64,000 bases of DNA from Streptomyces roseoverticillatus (GCF_000719265.1 NZ_JOFL01000017.1:62001-126000); one strand, 5' to 3'. Positions 40,498 to 52,007 are shown, counted from the stretch's first letter. The notes: generated by a model not told the origin, from the letters alone. Program-made: numbers and translations.

Positions 40498-43400
40498 CTA
40501 GCAGCCGCCGGCGGGCAGCTCGGCCGCGGGGTTTCCCCGCCAGGCCGTACGGGCCGGTACGTGTTCGCCCTTCATCAGGAAGGAGTCGGCGTCGATGCGG
40601 GCGCCGTCGTCGATGACGACGCCGTAGTGCACGAACGCGCTGGGGCCGATGGTGCAGCCGTTGCCGATGGCGATGGGGCGGGACTTGAAGACCCCGTCCT
40701 CCAGGGAGTGGGCCTGGAGGGTGCTGCCCGCGTTGAGGGCGCAGCCGTCGCCGACCCGGGTGAGGGTGCGTTCGATGATGCCGCAGCCGTCGTCGTAGAC
40801 CCGGCGGCCCATGCGGACGCCGAGGAGCCGCCAGACGGCCGGCTTGAACGGGGTGCCGTTGAAGACGGCGTGGTAGGCCGTGGAGGGCACCTTCCAGTAC
40901 CGCTCGTGTCTCCAGAACGCCTTGTCGTAGAGGGAGCAGAAGCGGGGCCGCAGCCCGTGCGGGCCGACCACGGCCCGTTCGACCAGCGCGAACCAGACGA
41001 CGGTGAAGGCGAGCCCGGCGACGATGGAGCAGGCCGTCTCCAGCCAGTGCAGCGTGGCGTCCTCTCCCAGGGGGAGCATGGCGATCAGCACCAGTCCGAA
41101 GACGTACAGGCAGCGGACGGTCAGGAACAGGGTGACGGTGACCGCGTTGTGGCGGTTCTTGGCCGCGAGCCGCCGCCGGCGTTCGGCCCCCGTGCCCAGG
41201 GCGCCGAAGTCCTGGTCGCGCTCCACCGAGCGGGGGATCTCGAAGGGCGGCGAGCCGAGCAGGCCGGTGGCCTCCTTGAGCGGGCCGCTGACCGGGATCA
41301 TGACCTTGGTCGCCAGCAGGCAGTCGTCGCCGGTCCGGCCCCCGGCCGGGTAGGCGATGTCGTTGCCCAGGAAGTTGCGCCGGCCGATCGTGGCGGGGAC
41401 GGCACGGAAGGACGTGCTGGAGAACTCGGCGTTCATCAGGGACAGCCCGTCCGAGACCATGGTCCCGGTGCCGATGCGGCTGAGCGTGGGGACCTCGTGC
41501 TTGAGGGTCATGCCGAAGTTGGAGCCGGTCTGCTCGACCGGCCTCAGCCGGTAGCCGAGGGCGTGCAGGTAGTGCACGACGGCCGAGGTGTCGCCGAACA
41601 GCGCGTTGCAGAAGACGATGTTGGTGAGCCGGGCGGCGGCGCGCTGCAGCGCGAACTGCACCCCGTACAGCGGATGGACCGCGCCCGGCCGCACGAGGCG
41701 GCACAGCGCCCGCGACAGGCATGTGATCAGGACCGGCCCGGCGATCGCGAGGCCGAACACCGCGGCCGCCGAGATCTGCAGGCCGCCGGCGTAGTACGCC
41801 CAGCTGTCCGGGCCCGTCTCCCCCGTGACCGTACGGGCCAGGAGGGAGGGCCTGGACTCCAGCAGCGCGGCGACGGCCACGTCGGCCGCCCCGACGGTGG
41901 CGACCGCGATCAGCAGCCGGAAGGCGCTGTGGCAGGCGCGGCGCAGGGTGCCGCAGCGGGCCGGCGGGACCGTGAGGTACCGGCAGCCGGCCGGTGCCGG
42001 GACGGCCGGTGAGCCGTGCCAGCACTGCCCGGCCGGTACGGACTGGCCGGAGTGCAGCGAGGAGGCGTGGCCGAGCTCGGCGCCGTCACCGAGGCGCGCG
42101 CCGATGTCGAGGGTGCTGTGCTCCCCGGCGAAGGCGCGGTCGCCGATGGTGACGGCGCCCGTTTCGACGGCTCCGTCGTGGGCCCGGTAGCCGTTGAGGT
42201 AGGTGTCCTTGCGGATCACGCTGTCGGCGCCGATGGCGAGCAGGTCGGTGCACACCGGCACATGGGTGGTCAGGATCAGGGCGCGGGGGCCGACCTTGGC
42301 GCCCAGCGCCCGCAGGTACAGCGGGTACAGCGGCGTACCGACGCACATCCGGACGAGCGGGTTGGCGACGACCAGGGTCTTGACGCACCAGAAGCGGACG
42401 TAGGCCATGCTCCACAGGGGGATGCGCCGCGCCGGCCACCGGCCGACCAGGGCCCACTTCGCGGCGATCGGTACCAGGGCCATCCCGCCCAGCAGGGCGG
42501 CGGCGAAGGCGACCGCGCGCCCGTAGACGGCTTCCCATCCGCTCGCCTGCATCACCCAGGCGGTGCCGGCGTCCAGCGCCACCGATCCGAGGGACACGTA
42601 CACCAGGAACACCAGGAGTTGCATCGCCGCGCACAGGACGTACCGCGGAGTGCTCACCGCCGGCGTTCGCGGCGGTGCCGGGCGCTGTGCGGGTACGCGG
42701 CCCCGTACGCGCTCCGGTGCGGCCGGCGCCGTCCGGTCCAAGGCCGTGGCGAGGTCGCGGACGGTGGGATGCAGGTAGACGTCCTTCATCGACACGCCGG
42801 GCAGGTCGGGGCGGCCGCGGACGGCCGCGTTGAAGTGCGCCATCAGCAGGGAGTTGGCGCCGAGCTCGTCGAAGAAGTGGCTGTCCACGGAGACCCGTTC
42901 GACCTGCAGGACGCCCGCCAGCAGCTCGGCCAGCGCCCGTTCGGTGCCGGTCTCCGGCGCCGCGTAGCCGTGCCGCGCGGCGAGCCGGCGCGGCCCGCCC
43001 GGCGCGGGCAGACGGCTGCGGTCCGCCTTGCCGCTGGGCAGCACCGGTATCGACGCGACGGGTTCGAGATAGGCGGGGACCATGTAGGCGGGCAGCCGCT
43101 CCCGCAGCTGCGCGACGACGCGGTCGGGGTCCACGGCGGCGCCTTCGCGGGTCGTGTAGAAGGCGCACAGTTCCGCGGTGCCCGGGGCGGGCTCGTGCCG
43201 GGTGACCACGGCCTGGGCGATGCCGGGGACGCGGAGCAGCACGGATTCGATTTCGGCCGGTTCCACGCGGTAGCCGCGGATCTTGACCTGGGTGTCGATG
43301 CGGCCGTGGTGCTCGATCTCGCCGCGGGGGTTGACCCTGCCCAGGTCCCCGGTGCGGTAGATCCTGCCGGACGGGTTGCCGGGGACGCCGAGGAAGTCCG

Positions 43401-44643
43401 GGACGAAGGCGCGGTCGGTCAGGTCCGGCCTGTTGACGTAGCCACTGGCGAGCCCCATGCCGGCGATGCCGATCTCGCCCATCGTGCCCGGCGGGAGGGC
43501 CGCGTCCTCCTGGGGATCGAGCAGGACCACCGCGTACGTCGGCAGCGGGACGCCGATTGTCACCGGACGGTCCGGGTCCAGCAGGGTCCAGGTCGCGGTG
43601 ACGGTCGCCTCCGTCGGGCCGTAGACGTTGAGGAACCGCCGGCCCGGCCGGTGCCAGCGGCTGATCAGGTCCTGCGGGCACGACTCCCCGGACACCAGCA
43701 GGAACCGCAGCCCGGACCGCTCCTCGTCCAGCGTGGCCAGCAGCGTGGGAACGCAGCACAGCGCGGTGACCCGCCGCTCCCGCAGGAACGCGTCCAGCTC
43801 CGCCCCGAGCAGGCCCGGCCCGGCCGGCCGGGGCACCAGCGTCGCACCGGCCATCCACGGCACCCACGTCTCCTCGACGGAGAAGTCGAAGGCGAGCGTC
43901 ATCCCCTGGTACACCCGGTCCTCGCCGGTGATGCCGTAGACCTCCGCCGCCACGCGGACGAAGTTGCAGATGGCCGGGTGGCCGATCGCCACTCCCTTGG
44001 GGCGGCCGGTGGTGCCCGAGGTGTAGATGACGTAGCAGAGGTCGTCGGGCTGCTGCCCGGCGGCGGTGCCCGGGCGCCGGCGGGGCTGCACCGCCACCTC
44101 GGCCCGCAGCCGGTCCAGGTACAACAGGTCGGCGCCGGCGGCGAGATGCCCCGCCCGGCCGGCGAGGCGGGAGAGCGACAGGACCGTCCGCACGGAGGCG
44201 TCGGAGACGATGTACGACAACCGGTCCGCCGGGAAACCCGCGTCCAGTGGCACGTACACGGCGTGCGCCTTCAGCACGCCCAGCATGCCGGTGTAGGCGT
44301 CCACCGCGTCGTCGAGGAGCAGCCCTACCCGGTCGCCGGGGCGCGTGCCCCGCGCCAGCAGGAAGCGGGCGAGCTGATTCGCCCTGTCGTCCAGCTGCGC
44401 GTAGGTCAGCGTGACCTCACCGGCGTCCACCGCGAGCCGGTCCTCCCGCCCCTGCGCCCGCAGCCGGTCGCACCGCTCCTCGAACAGGCACTCCAGCCGC
44501 TCGCCGTCCCGCCACCGGGCCGATCCGTCGTCCCCGGCGCACGTCAGCACCCCGTCCGCCCGGCTCGCCGACCGCGGCACCCCGCCCCCCGGCGGATCCC
44601 GCCGGGGCGCCTCTCCCTCTCTCCGCTCGCCGTGTGCCACCAT
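40498..44643 (-). CDS. Pls/PosA-type membrane NRPS (poly-epsilon-lysine synthetase class)
   Basis: This 1381-residue protein combines an adenylation domain (about 50-550; CYVIYTSGTTGRPKG, VYGPTEATVTATW, YRTGDLGR, KIRGYRVEP), a carrier domain (FFDELGANSLLMAHF, pantetheine Ser near 597), and a membrane part. That part has six helices alternating with three soluble domains containing left-handed hexapeptide repeats (for example RVGDGCALNAGSTLQAHSLE). This is the architecture of epsilon-poly-L-lysine synthetase and its relatives, which make free cationic homopolymers by iterative chain extension. There is no condensation or thioesterase domain. A hand alignment to PheA gives pocket residues Asp235, Phe236, Glu239, Cys278, Leu299, Ser301, Val322, Val330, Thr331. 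The acidic Asp and Glu fit a basic amino acid. The start ATG has no clear ribosome site. Confidence 0.85.
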   Translation of the reverse strand: MVAHGERREGEAPRRDPPGGGVPRSASRADGVLTCAGDDGSARWRDGERLECLFEERCDRLRAQGREDRLAVDAGEVTLTYAQLDDRANQLARFLLARGTRPGDRVGLLLDDAVDAYTGMLGVLKAHAVYVPLDAGFPADRLSYIVSDASVRTVLSLSRLAGRAGHLAAGADLLYLDRLRAEVAVQPRRRPGTAAGQQPDDLCYVIYTSGTTGRPKGVAIGHPAICNFVRVAAEVYGITGEDRVYQGMTLAFDFSVEETWVPWMAGATLVPRPAGPGLLGAELDAFLRERRVTALCCVPTLLATLDEERSGLRFLLVSGESCPQDLISRWHRPGRRFLNVYGPTEATVTATWTLLDPDRPVTIGVPLPTYAVVLLDPQEDAALPPGTMGEIGIAGMGLASGYVNRPDLTDRAFVPDFLGVPGNPSGRIYRTGDLGRVNPRGEIEHHGRIDTQVKIRGYRVEPAEIESVLLRVPGIAQAVVTRHEPAPGTAELCAFYTTREGAAVDPDRVVAQLRERLPAYMVPAYLEPVASIPVLPSGKADRSRLPAPGGPRRLAARHGYAAPETGTERALAELLAGVLQVERVSVDSHFFDELGANSLLMAHFNAAVRGRPDLPGVSMKDVYLHPTVRDLATALDRTAPAAPERVRGRVPAQRPAPPRTPAVSTPRYVLCAAMQLLVFLVYVSLGSVALDAGTAWVMQASGWEAVYGRAVAFAAALLGGMALVPIAAKWALVGRWPARRIPLWSMAYVRFWCVKTLVVANPLVRMCVGTPLYPLYLRALGAKVGPRALILTTHVPVCTDLLAIGADSVIRKDTYLNGYRAHDGAVETGAVTIGDRAFAGEHSTLDIGARLGDGAELGHASSLHSGQSVPAGQCWHGSPAVPAPAGCRYLTVPPARCGTLRRACHSAFRLLIAVATVGAADVAVAALLESRPSLLARTVTGETGPDSWAYYAGGLQISAAAVFGLAIAGPVLITCLSRALCRLVRPGAVHPLYGVQFALQRAAARLTNIVFCNALFGDTSAVVHYLHALGYRLRPVEQTGSNFGMTLKHEVPTLSRIGTGTMVSDGLSLMNAEFSSTSFRAVPATIGRRNFLGNDIAYPAGGRTGDDCLLATKVMIPVSGPLKEATGLLGSPPFEIPRSVERDQDFGALGTGAERRRRLAAKNRHNAVTVTLFLTVRCLYVFGLVLIAMLPLGEDATLHWLETACSIVAGLAFTVVWFALVERAVVGPHGLRPRFCSLYDKAFWRHERYWKVPSTAYHAVFNGTPFKPAVWRLLGVRMGRRVYDDGCGIIERTLTRVGDGCALNAGSTLQAHSLEDGVFKSRPIAIGNGCTIGPSAFVHYGVVIDDGARIDADSFLMKGEHVPARTAWRGNPAAELPAGGC

Positions 44644-44940
44644 GACATTCAGGGAAATATTGGGCCATTAAGGCCCCTACATTTTACCGGAGGAGGGCCT
44701 GCGCGGCGCTACTCGGTTGTCTACGCCGCACTGCGGACGCCCCCTCCGGACAGTGCTGCCCCCCAGCGCCCGGAGACGGCCACCGCGCGGTACGCCGGGT
44801 GTACGAGTCCGCGCTCCGTGAGGGCGCGCAGTGCATCCAGGGGGCGCGCGGGTGCATGGGGCGTACCGGGTGCTGGACGAGGGCCCGTGCGAGGCAGACG
44901 CTGCCGTTCGACGGCGCGTCCTTCGTGCCCAGGGGGATAT
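44644..44940. other. 297-bp divergent promoter region between the NRPS and the NTPase genes
   Basis: No gene is seen. It contains a GGGCC-ATTAA-GGCCC dyad (44662-44676), an AT-rich stretch up to 44690, and the ribosome site AGGGGG (44931-44936) of the NTPase gene. Both divergent promoters should lie here. Confidence 0.45.
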
Positions 44941-47043
44941 GTGTACAGCGTTCTCTACGGCAGTTCCCGCATCACCCTCACTTCCCGCAGCGGTACCCGG
45001 CTCCAGCGGTCGGAACTGCTTCTCCGCGATCCCGGGCCGCGGCACCGGTGGACCGCGCCGGCGCCCGTGCTGCTCGGCCGGGAGGAGGTGCTGGCCGGCG
45101 CCTGGCGGGAGATCCTGGACGGGCGGTCGGTGGAATTCCACGGCCCTTGCGGGTTCGGGAAGAGCAGCCTGCTCCGGAACATCGCCTCGGGCGGGAGGCG
45201 CAGCGCGTTCGTGCGCGTGGGCCGGAACCCGCGGGAGGACGTTCTCCAGCTGCTCGTGGACGAGTTGTACGTGTCCGCGGGAGCGGAACCGGTGAAGTAC
45301 TCCGGGCCGGTGTGCCGGCAACTCGTCCGGCACGCCCGCGCGCTGATCGTGCTGGACGAGGTGCCGCCCGGTTCGCGGATCCCGCGTCAACTGGCGGACG
45401 CCCTGCCCGGCTGCGTCCTGCTCGTGGGCGGGGAGCAGCCGGTGCTGGGCGGCGGCGCGGCGGCGTCGCGGTTGCTGACGGGGCTGCCGCAGGACGCGGC
45501 GTTCGAGCTGTTCGTCCAGTCCCTCGGCCGCACCGTGCGGGACGCCGAACTGCCCGTCGTGCGGAGGCTGCTGGAGGTCGTACGGGGGCGGCCGCTGTCC
45601 GTCCGGCAGGCCGCGGCACTGGTGCGGGCCGGATACCCGGTCGAGGCGGTGGCGGAGCGCGCCGCACGGGGCGTGCGCGAGCTGGAACGGATGAGTGCGG
45701 GACGGCTGTCGGGGCAGGAGCGCAAGGCCCTCGCGGTCCTGGCGATCGTGGCCGGGGCCCTGGTGCCGGGGAGCTGGGTGGCGGCCGCCGGCGACATCGC
45801 CTACGCGGCCCAGACCCTGCTGTCCCTGCACGAGCGGGGGCTCGTCGAGCGGCCGGAGGACGACCGCTTCGGGCTGCCGGTGTGCCTGCAGGACAGCGTC
45901 CGGGACCTGCTGCTCGACGCGGTCTCGCTGAGCGCGACCGTCAACGGGCTCGCCGACTGGCTGGACGACGCCCTCGACGGAGGAGCGCACGGCCTCACGG
46001 GCGCGCTCGAAGGCGCGGAGGGCATCGTCGGGCTGCTCGCCTTCGCCGCCGAGCGGGCCGAATGGCGGGCCGTGATCCGGCTGGCGAAGATCGCCGAGGC
46101 CGCGCTGTTCGCCGGACGCCGCTGGCAGCAGTGGAAGGACGTGCTGGAGCAGGGCGAGGACGCGGCCCGGCGGATCGGCGACCGGGCCTCGGAGGCGCTG
46201 TTCTCCCACCAGCTGGGCACCGTGGCCTACACCGAGGACCGGCCCGAGGAGGCCGCCGCCCGGCTGCGGCACGCGCTGCAGCTGCGGGTGGCCCTGGGCG
46301 ACACCGCCGGGGCTGAGCTGACCAGGGCGAACCTCGCCTACGTGGAGGCCTCCGGCCCGGGCCGGGGAGACGGCCCCGATCCGGCCCGGCCGAACCTGCT
46401 CCGGCGCGGGCTGCTCTGGCTCGCCGGGCTGGCGGCCCTCGTCGTGGTGATCGCTGCCGTGCGTGCGGCGGTTGCAGGCAGAGGCGGCGACGATCCGTCC
46501 CCGGGGCCGCAGCCGGTTTCCTCGGGGCCCGTGGCCGGCGGCAGCCCGGCCCCCGACGGCCCTTCGGGCGGGGCGAGCGGCCCTCGGCGCAGTTTCAGCC
46601 CCGGCCCCGGACCCGTCACCAGCCCCAGCGGGGTGACGAGCTCTCGGACCGGTCCGAGCCCCGGCCGCAGCGTCGTGATCATTCCAGGCTCAAGTTCCAG
46701 CTCCAGCTCAAGTTCCAGCTCCAGTCCCTGCTGCAGCAGCAGGAGTCCCAGCGTCAGCAAGAGCCCCAGCGCCAGTAGGAGCCCCAGCGTCAGCAAGAGC
46801 CCCAGCGTCAGCACCAGCCCGAGCCGTAGCAAGGGCCCCATCATCCGCCGCCCAGGCCGGAGCAGCCCCGGTTCCGGCCACGACGGCGACGGCGAGGGCG
46901 TCGACGGTGGACGTGGCGACGGGAAGTCGCCGGAGCCGCACATGGCACCGCCCGGCTCTATGGCACCGCCCGGCTCTATGGCGCTGCTGTCAGGCCGGCC
47001 ACCAGTTCCTCAGCCTCCACCGCAGGGACTCCTGCCGCGGTGA
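44941..47043 (+). CDS. Membrane-anchored P-loop (STAND-like) NTPase with Ser/Pro-rich tail
   Basis: The start at GTG 44941 follows AGGGGG; the frame continues far upstream only as an antisense shadow of the NRPS gene. The 700-residue protein has a P-loop FHGPCGFGKSSLLRN (about 67-80), a Walker B-like ALIVLDEVPPG (about 135) and AAA/NB-ARC-like helical segments (about 180-330). A TPR-like region follows (about 380-470; ALFSHQLGTVAYTEDRPEEA), then one transmembrane helix (about 491-513) and a 190-residue outer tail of Ser, Pro, Arg and Lys with a run of 11 serines. STAND ATPases are switches in signalling and immunity; fusion to a membrane anchor with a stalk-like tail is unusual. Its 3' end overlaps the convergent tetR gene by 68 bp. 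Confidence 0.7.
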   Translation: MYSVLYGSSRITLTSRSGTRLQRSELLLRDPGPRHRWTAPAPVLLGREEVLAGAWREILDGRSVEFHGPCGFGKSSLLRNIASGGRRSAFVRVGRNPREDVLQLLVDELYVSAGAEPVKYSGPVCRQLVRHARALIVLDEVPPGSRIPRQLADALPGCVLLVGGEQPVLGGGAAASRLLTGLPQDAAFELFVQSLGRTVRDAELPVVRRLLEVVRGRPLSVRQAAALVRAGYPVEAVAERAARGVRELERMSAGRLSGQERKALAVLAIVAGALVPGSWVAAAGDIAYAAQTLLSLHERGLVERPEDDRFGLPVCLQDSVRDLLLDAVSLSATVNGLADWLDDALDGGAHGLTGALEGAEGIVGLLAFAAERAEWRAVIRLAKIAEAALFAGRRWQQWKDVLEQGEDAARRIGDRASEALFSHQLGTVAYTEDRPEEAAARLRHALQLRVALGDTAGAELTRANLAYVEASGPGRGDGPDPARPNLLRRGLLWLAGLAALVVVIAAVRAAVAGRGGDDPSPGPQPVSSGPVAGGSPAPDGPSGGASGPRRSFSPGPGPVTSPSGVTSSRTGPSPGRSVVIIPGSSSSSSSSSSSSPCCSSRSPSVSKSPSASRSPSVSKSPSVSTSPSRSKGPIIRRPGRSSPGSGHDGDGEGVDGGRGDGKSPEPHMAPPGSMAPPGSMALLSGRPPVPQPPPQGLLPR

Positions 47044-47578
47044 GCGCGGTCACGGCGGCCGAGCGGCCGGCGTCCGCCGGGGCGAGGACGCCGTCGTTGA
47101 CCGCCTGCATGAGGCCGAAGAGGACCTGTTCCCGGACGTACGCGAGGGCGATCGCGGGCAGCGGCGAGACGAAGCGGCCCTCGTCCAGGCCGCGTTGCAG
47201 CATCGCCGCGCACTCGCGGCGCACCGGCTCCAGGCGGCGGTGGATGCCCTCGACCGTGACGCTGCGCTGGGCCATGGAGATCAGGAGCCGGTAGCCGTCG
47301 GCGATCTCCCAGGCGGCGAGCATGGAGAGGGCGAGCGCCTCGGCGGGGTCGGCGACGTCGCGCAGGGCTTCGGCCTGGGCGACCTCCACCGCGCTCGCGG
47401 CGTCGTCGACGAGGGCGCTCATCAGCGCCTCGCGGCTCGGGAAGTGGCCGTAGACCGTGCGCCGGACGACGCCCGCGGCCCGCGCGATCTGGTCCATGCT
47501 CGCGTCCGCGTCGCGCAGCAGCTCCACGAGCGCGATGTCCATGATGCGGCGGCGATTGGCGTCCGCTCTGCCGGCCAT
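46976..47578 (-). CDS. TetR-family regulator of the adjacent MFS pump
   Basis: This 200-residue regulator starts at ATG 47578. The DNA-binding domain (about 8-55) has ANRRRIMDIALVELLRDADA and QIARAAGVVRRTVYGHFPSR. The ligand domain includes AWEIADGYRLLISMAQRSV and ALAYVREQVLFGLMQA. It is divergent from the MFS pump, and a 36-bp palindrome lies between them (47725-47760), the standard set-up for autoregulated drug efflux. Its last 68 bp overlap the convergent NTPase gene. Confidence 0.93.
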   Translation of the reverse strand: MAGRADANRRRIMDIALVELLRDADASMDQIARAAGVVRRTVYGHFPSREALMSALVDDAASAVEVAQAEALRDVADPAEALALSMLAAWEIADGYRLLISMAQRSVTVEGIHRRLEPVRRECAAMLQRGLDEGRFVSPLPAIALAYVREQVLFGLMQAVNDGVLAPADAGRSAAVTALTAAGVPAVEAEELVAGLTAAP

Positions 47579-47724
47579 TGGTCTCTTCTCTGTCTGTCGG
47601 GTCTGTGGCCCGGGTCCCTGAACGACTCCGGACGGGGACCGTGCTGAGGAGGGGGCTGCGGGCGCGGCCCTCCGTGGCCGACATCCCGCCCCTCATTTTG
47701 CACGCGGCCGCGCCATCCCGTAAT

Positions 47725-47760
47725 TTGCACACTGCTGTGTAATTGCACAACTGTGTGCAA
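47725..47760. promoter_or_regulatory. TetR operator (36-bp palindrome) before the MFS pump
   Basis: The outer arms TTGCACAC (47725-47732) and GTGTGCAA (47753-47760) are perfect. The centre (TGTGTAATTGCACA) is also near-symmetric, so the element looks like two overlapping operator sites. It is AT-rich against the background and lies 20 bp before the pump start at 47781 in the 202-bp divergent gap. Confidence 0.75.
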
Positions 47761-47780
47761 GTGTCTGGAAGGAGTGGCCG

Positions 47781-49454
47781 ATGGGCCTCGCGATGTCGAC
47801 ACCGGTCGACGAGATGGACGGTCCGTACAAGAGGCGCTGGGCCGCGCTGGGCGTGCTCTGCATCAGCCTGCTGATCATCGTCATGGCGAACACGTCCCTG
47901 ACGGTCGCCGCCCCCGACATGGTCAAGGACCTCGGCCTCGGCAGCTCCGACCTGCAGTGGGTCATCGACGGCTACACCGTCCCGTACGCCGCGCTGATGC
48001 TGATCCTCGGCGCCGTCGGCGACAAGTACAGCCGCCGCGGCGCGCTCGTGCTCGGCCTCTTCGTCTTCGGCGCGGCCTCCGTCGCGGGCTCGCTGGTCGA
48101 CAGCTCGGCCGGCGTCATCGCCGCGCGCGCCGTCATGGGCATCGGCGCAGCCATGATCATGCCGGCCACGCTGTCGCTGCTCGCCGCGACCTTCCCGCGC
48201 GAGGAGCGCGCCAAGGCCATCACCATCTGGACGGCCACCGCCGGCCTCGCCATCGCCGTCGGCCCGCTCGTGGCCGGTGCGCTGCTGGAGGACCACGGCT
48301 GGGCCTCCACCTTCCTCATCAACGTGCCGATCGCCGCCCTCGGCATCATCGGCGCGCTGGCGCTCGTCCCGCCGTCCAAGGCCACCGGTGTCGACAAGAT
48401 CGACTACGTGGGCGGCCTGCTGTCCGTCGTCTGGGTCGGCTCCCTCATCTACATGATCATCGAGGGCCCGCACTTCGGCTGGGGCGCCAAGGCGATCGCC
48501 GCCGCCGTCATCGCGGGCGCCGGCCTGGTCCTCTTCGTCTTCTGGGAGCTGCGTCACCCGCACCCGGTCCTGGACGTCCGCCGCTTCGCCAAGCGCGCGT
48601 TCGCCGGCTCGACCATGGCCGTAGCGCTGTTCTTCCTCGCCGTCTTCGGCGCCTTCTACTACCTCACCCAGCACCTGCAGTTCGTCCTCGGCTACTCGCC
48701 GCTGGACACCGGCGTGCGGATGCTGCCGCTGGCCGGCGCGGTGTTCGTGGGCGGTGCCCTGACCGCGATCCTCACCCCCAAGGTGGGCATGAAGGTCACC
48801 GTGGCGTGCGGCATGACCGTCGGCACGGTCGCCATAGCGCTGCTCGCCCGCGTCGACGAGTCCTCCACGTACGACGACTTCGTCCTGCCGCTGATCATCC
48901 TGGGTCTGGCCATCGGCCTGTCCCTGTCGCCGTGCACCAACGCCATCATGGGCTCCTTCCCGGAGGACCAGCTGGGCGTCGGCGGCGCCGTCAACAGCAC
49001 CTCCATCGAGATGGGCGGCTCCCTGGGCATCGCCATCCTCGGCACCGTGCTCGCCAAGACCTACTCGTCCAACCTCGGTGACGCCGCGGCCGAGGCCGCC
49101 GCCGCCGGCGGCCCGAAGCTGCCGGAGAAGGCGCTCGGCGTCGCGCAGGACTCGGTCGGCGCGGGCCTGGCCGTGGCCAAGGAGGTCGGCAAGCAGGTCG
49201 CGGCCGGCGCCGCGCCGAAGGTCGGGCCGGAGAAGGCCGCCGTCCTGGGCGCGCAGCAGGCGCAGTCCGTGGCCGAGGCCGTGCACAAGTCGTTCGCGGA
49301 CGCCGTCGCCCACACCAGCGTCGTCGGCGCGATCGTGCTCGGCGTCGGCACGGTGCTGGTCGCCCTCCTGCTGCCGGGCCGCAAGGCGCAGGCGGCCGCC
49401 GCGTCCGCCCCTGCGGAGGCGGGCTCCCAGGAGCGCGTGGGCGAGAAGGTCTGA
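47781..49454 (+). CDS. DHA2-family MFS drug efflux transporter (14 TM)
   Basis: This 557-residue transporter starts at ATG 47781 after GGAAGGAG. It has the 14-helix EmrB/QacA layout, with the first-helix motif ANTSLTVAAPDMVKDLGLGS, LQWVIDGYTVPYAALMLILG followed by GDKYSRRGALVLGLFVFG (motif A), and motif C-like TAGLAIAVGPLVAGALLED. Between the last two helices is an unusual 90-residue Ala/Lys/Glu-rich insertion (DAAAEAAAAGGPKLPEKALG and LAVAKEVGKQVAAGAAPKVG), probably an external or cytoplasmic helical hairpin. Exports drugs or a metabolite by proton exchange; substrate unknown. Confidence 0.93.
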   Translation: MGLAMSTPVDEMDGPYKRRWAALGVLCISLLIIVMANTSLTVAAPDMVKDLGLGSSDLQWVIDGYTVPYAALMLILGAVGDKYSRRGALVLGLFVFGAASVAGSLVDSSAGVIAARAVMGIGAAMIMPATLSLLAATFPREERAKAITIWTATAGLAIAVGPLVAGALLEDHGWASTFLINVPIAALGIIGALALVPPSKATGVDKIDYVGGLLSVVWVGSLIYMIIEGPHFGWGAKAIAAAVIAGAGLVLFVFWELRHPHPVLDVRRFAKRAFAGSTMAVALFFLAVFGAFYYLTQHLQFVLGYSPLDTGVRMLPLAGAVFVGGALTAILTPKVGMKVTVACGMTVGTVAIALLARVDESSTYDDFVLPLIILGLAIGLSLSPCTNAIMGSFPEDQLGVGGAVNSTSIEMGGSLGIAILGTVLAKTYSSNLGDAAAEAAAAGGPKLPEKALGVAQDSVGAGLAVAKEVGKQVAAGAAPKVGPEKAAVLGAQQAQSVAEAVHKSFADAVAHTSVVGAIVLGVGTVLVALLLPGRKAQAAAASAPAEAGSQERVGEKV

Positions 49455-49505
49455 CGCAGCCGCACGGCGCGGGACCTGCCCGCCGCCGCACGGCGCACAC
49501 GCACC

Positions 49506-49541
49506 GGTGCCCCGCACCCTCTCCACGAGGTGCGGGGCACC
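49506..49541. terminator. Bidirectional terminator hairpin
   Basis: A perfect 13-bp stem, GGTGCCCCGCACC (49506-49518) with its complement at 49529-49541, has a 10-nt loop. It lies between the convergent MFS pump (stop 49454) and glgB (stop 49617). Confidence 0.8.
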
Positions 49542-49616
49542 GTCGTTCCCCGGCGCTCACGCGGCAGCCCGGGGAGCCCCGCCGGCTCCCTCACCCGCGC
49601 CGCCGGGCGCCGCGCC

Positions 49617-52003
<2,387 letters not shown>

Positions 52004-52007
<4 letters not shown>

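Noticed and set aside
40498..44643. Firm naming as epsilon-poly-lysine synthetase
   Set aside because: The architecture matches, but the pocket residues I can derive by eye do not prove lysine, and many family members have unknown products.
42016..44940. Upstream extension of the NTPase reading frame by 975 codons
   Set aside because: This part is the mirror of the NRPS gene. GTG 44941 with AGGGGG immediately before it is the real start.
46690..46850. Short regular repeats resembling a CRISPR array
   Set aside because: They are in-frame AGC/AGT serine codons and PSVSKS repeats of a low-complexity protein tail, with no constant repeat/spacer alternation and no cas genes.
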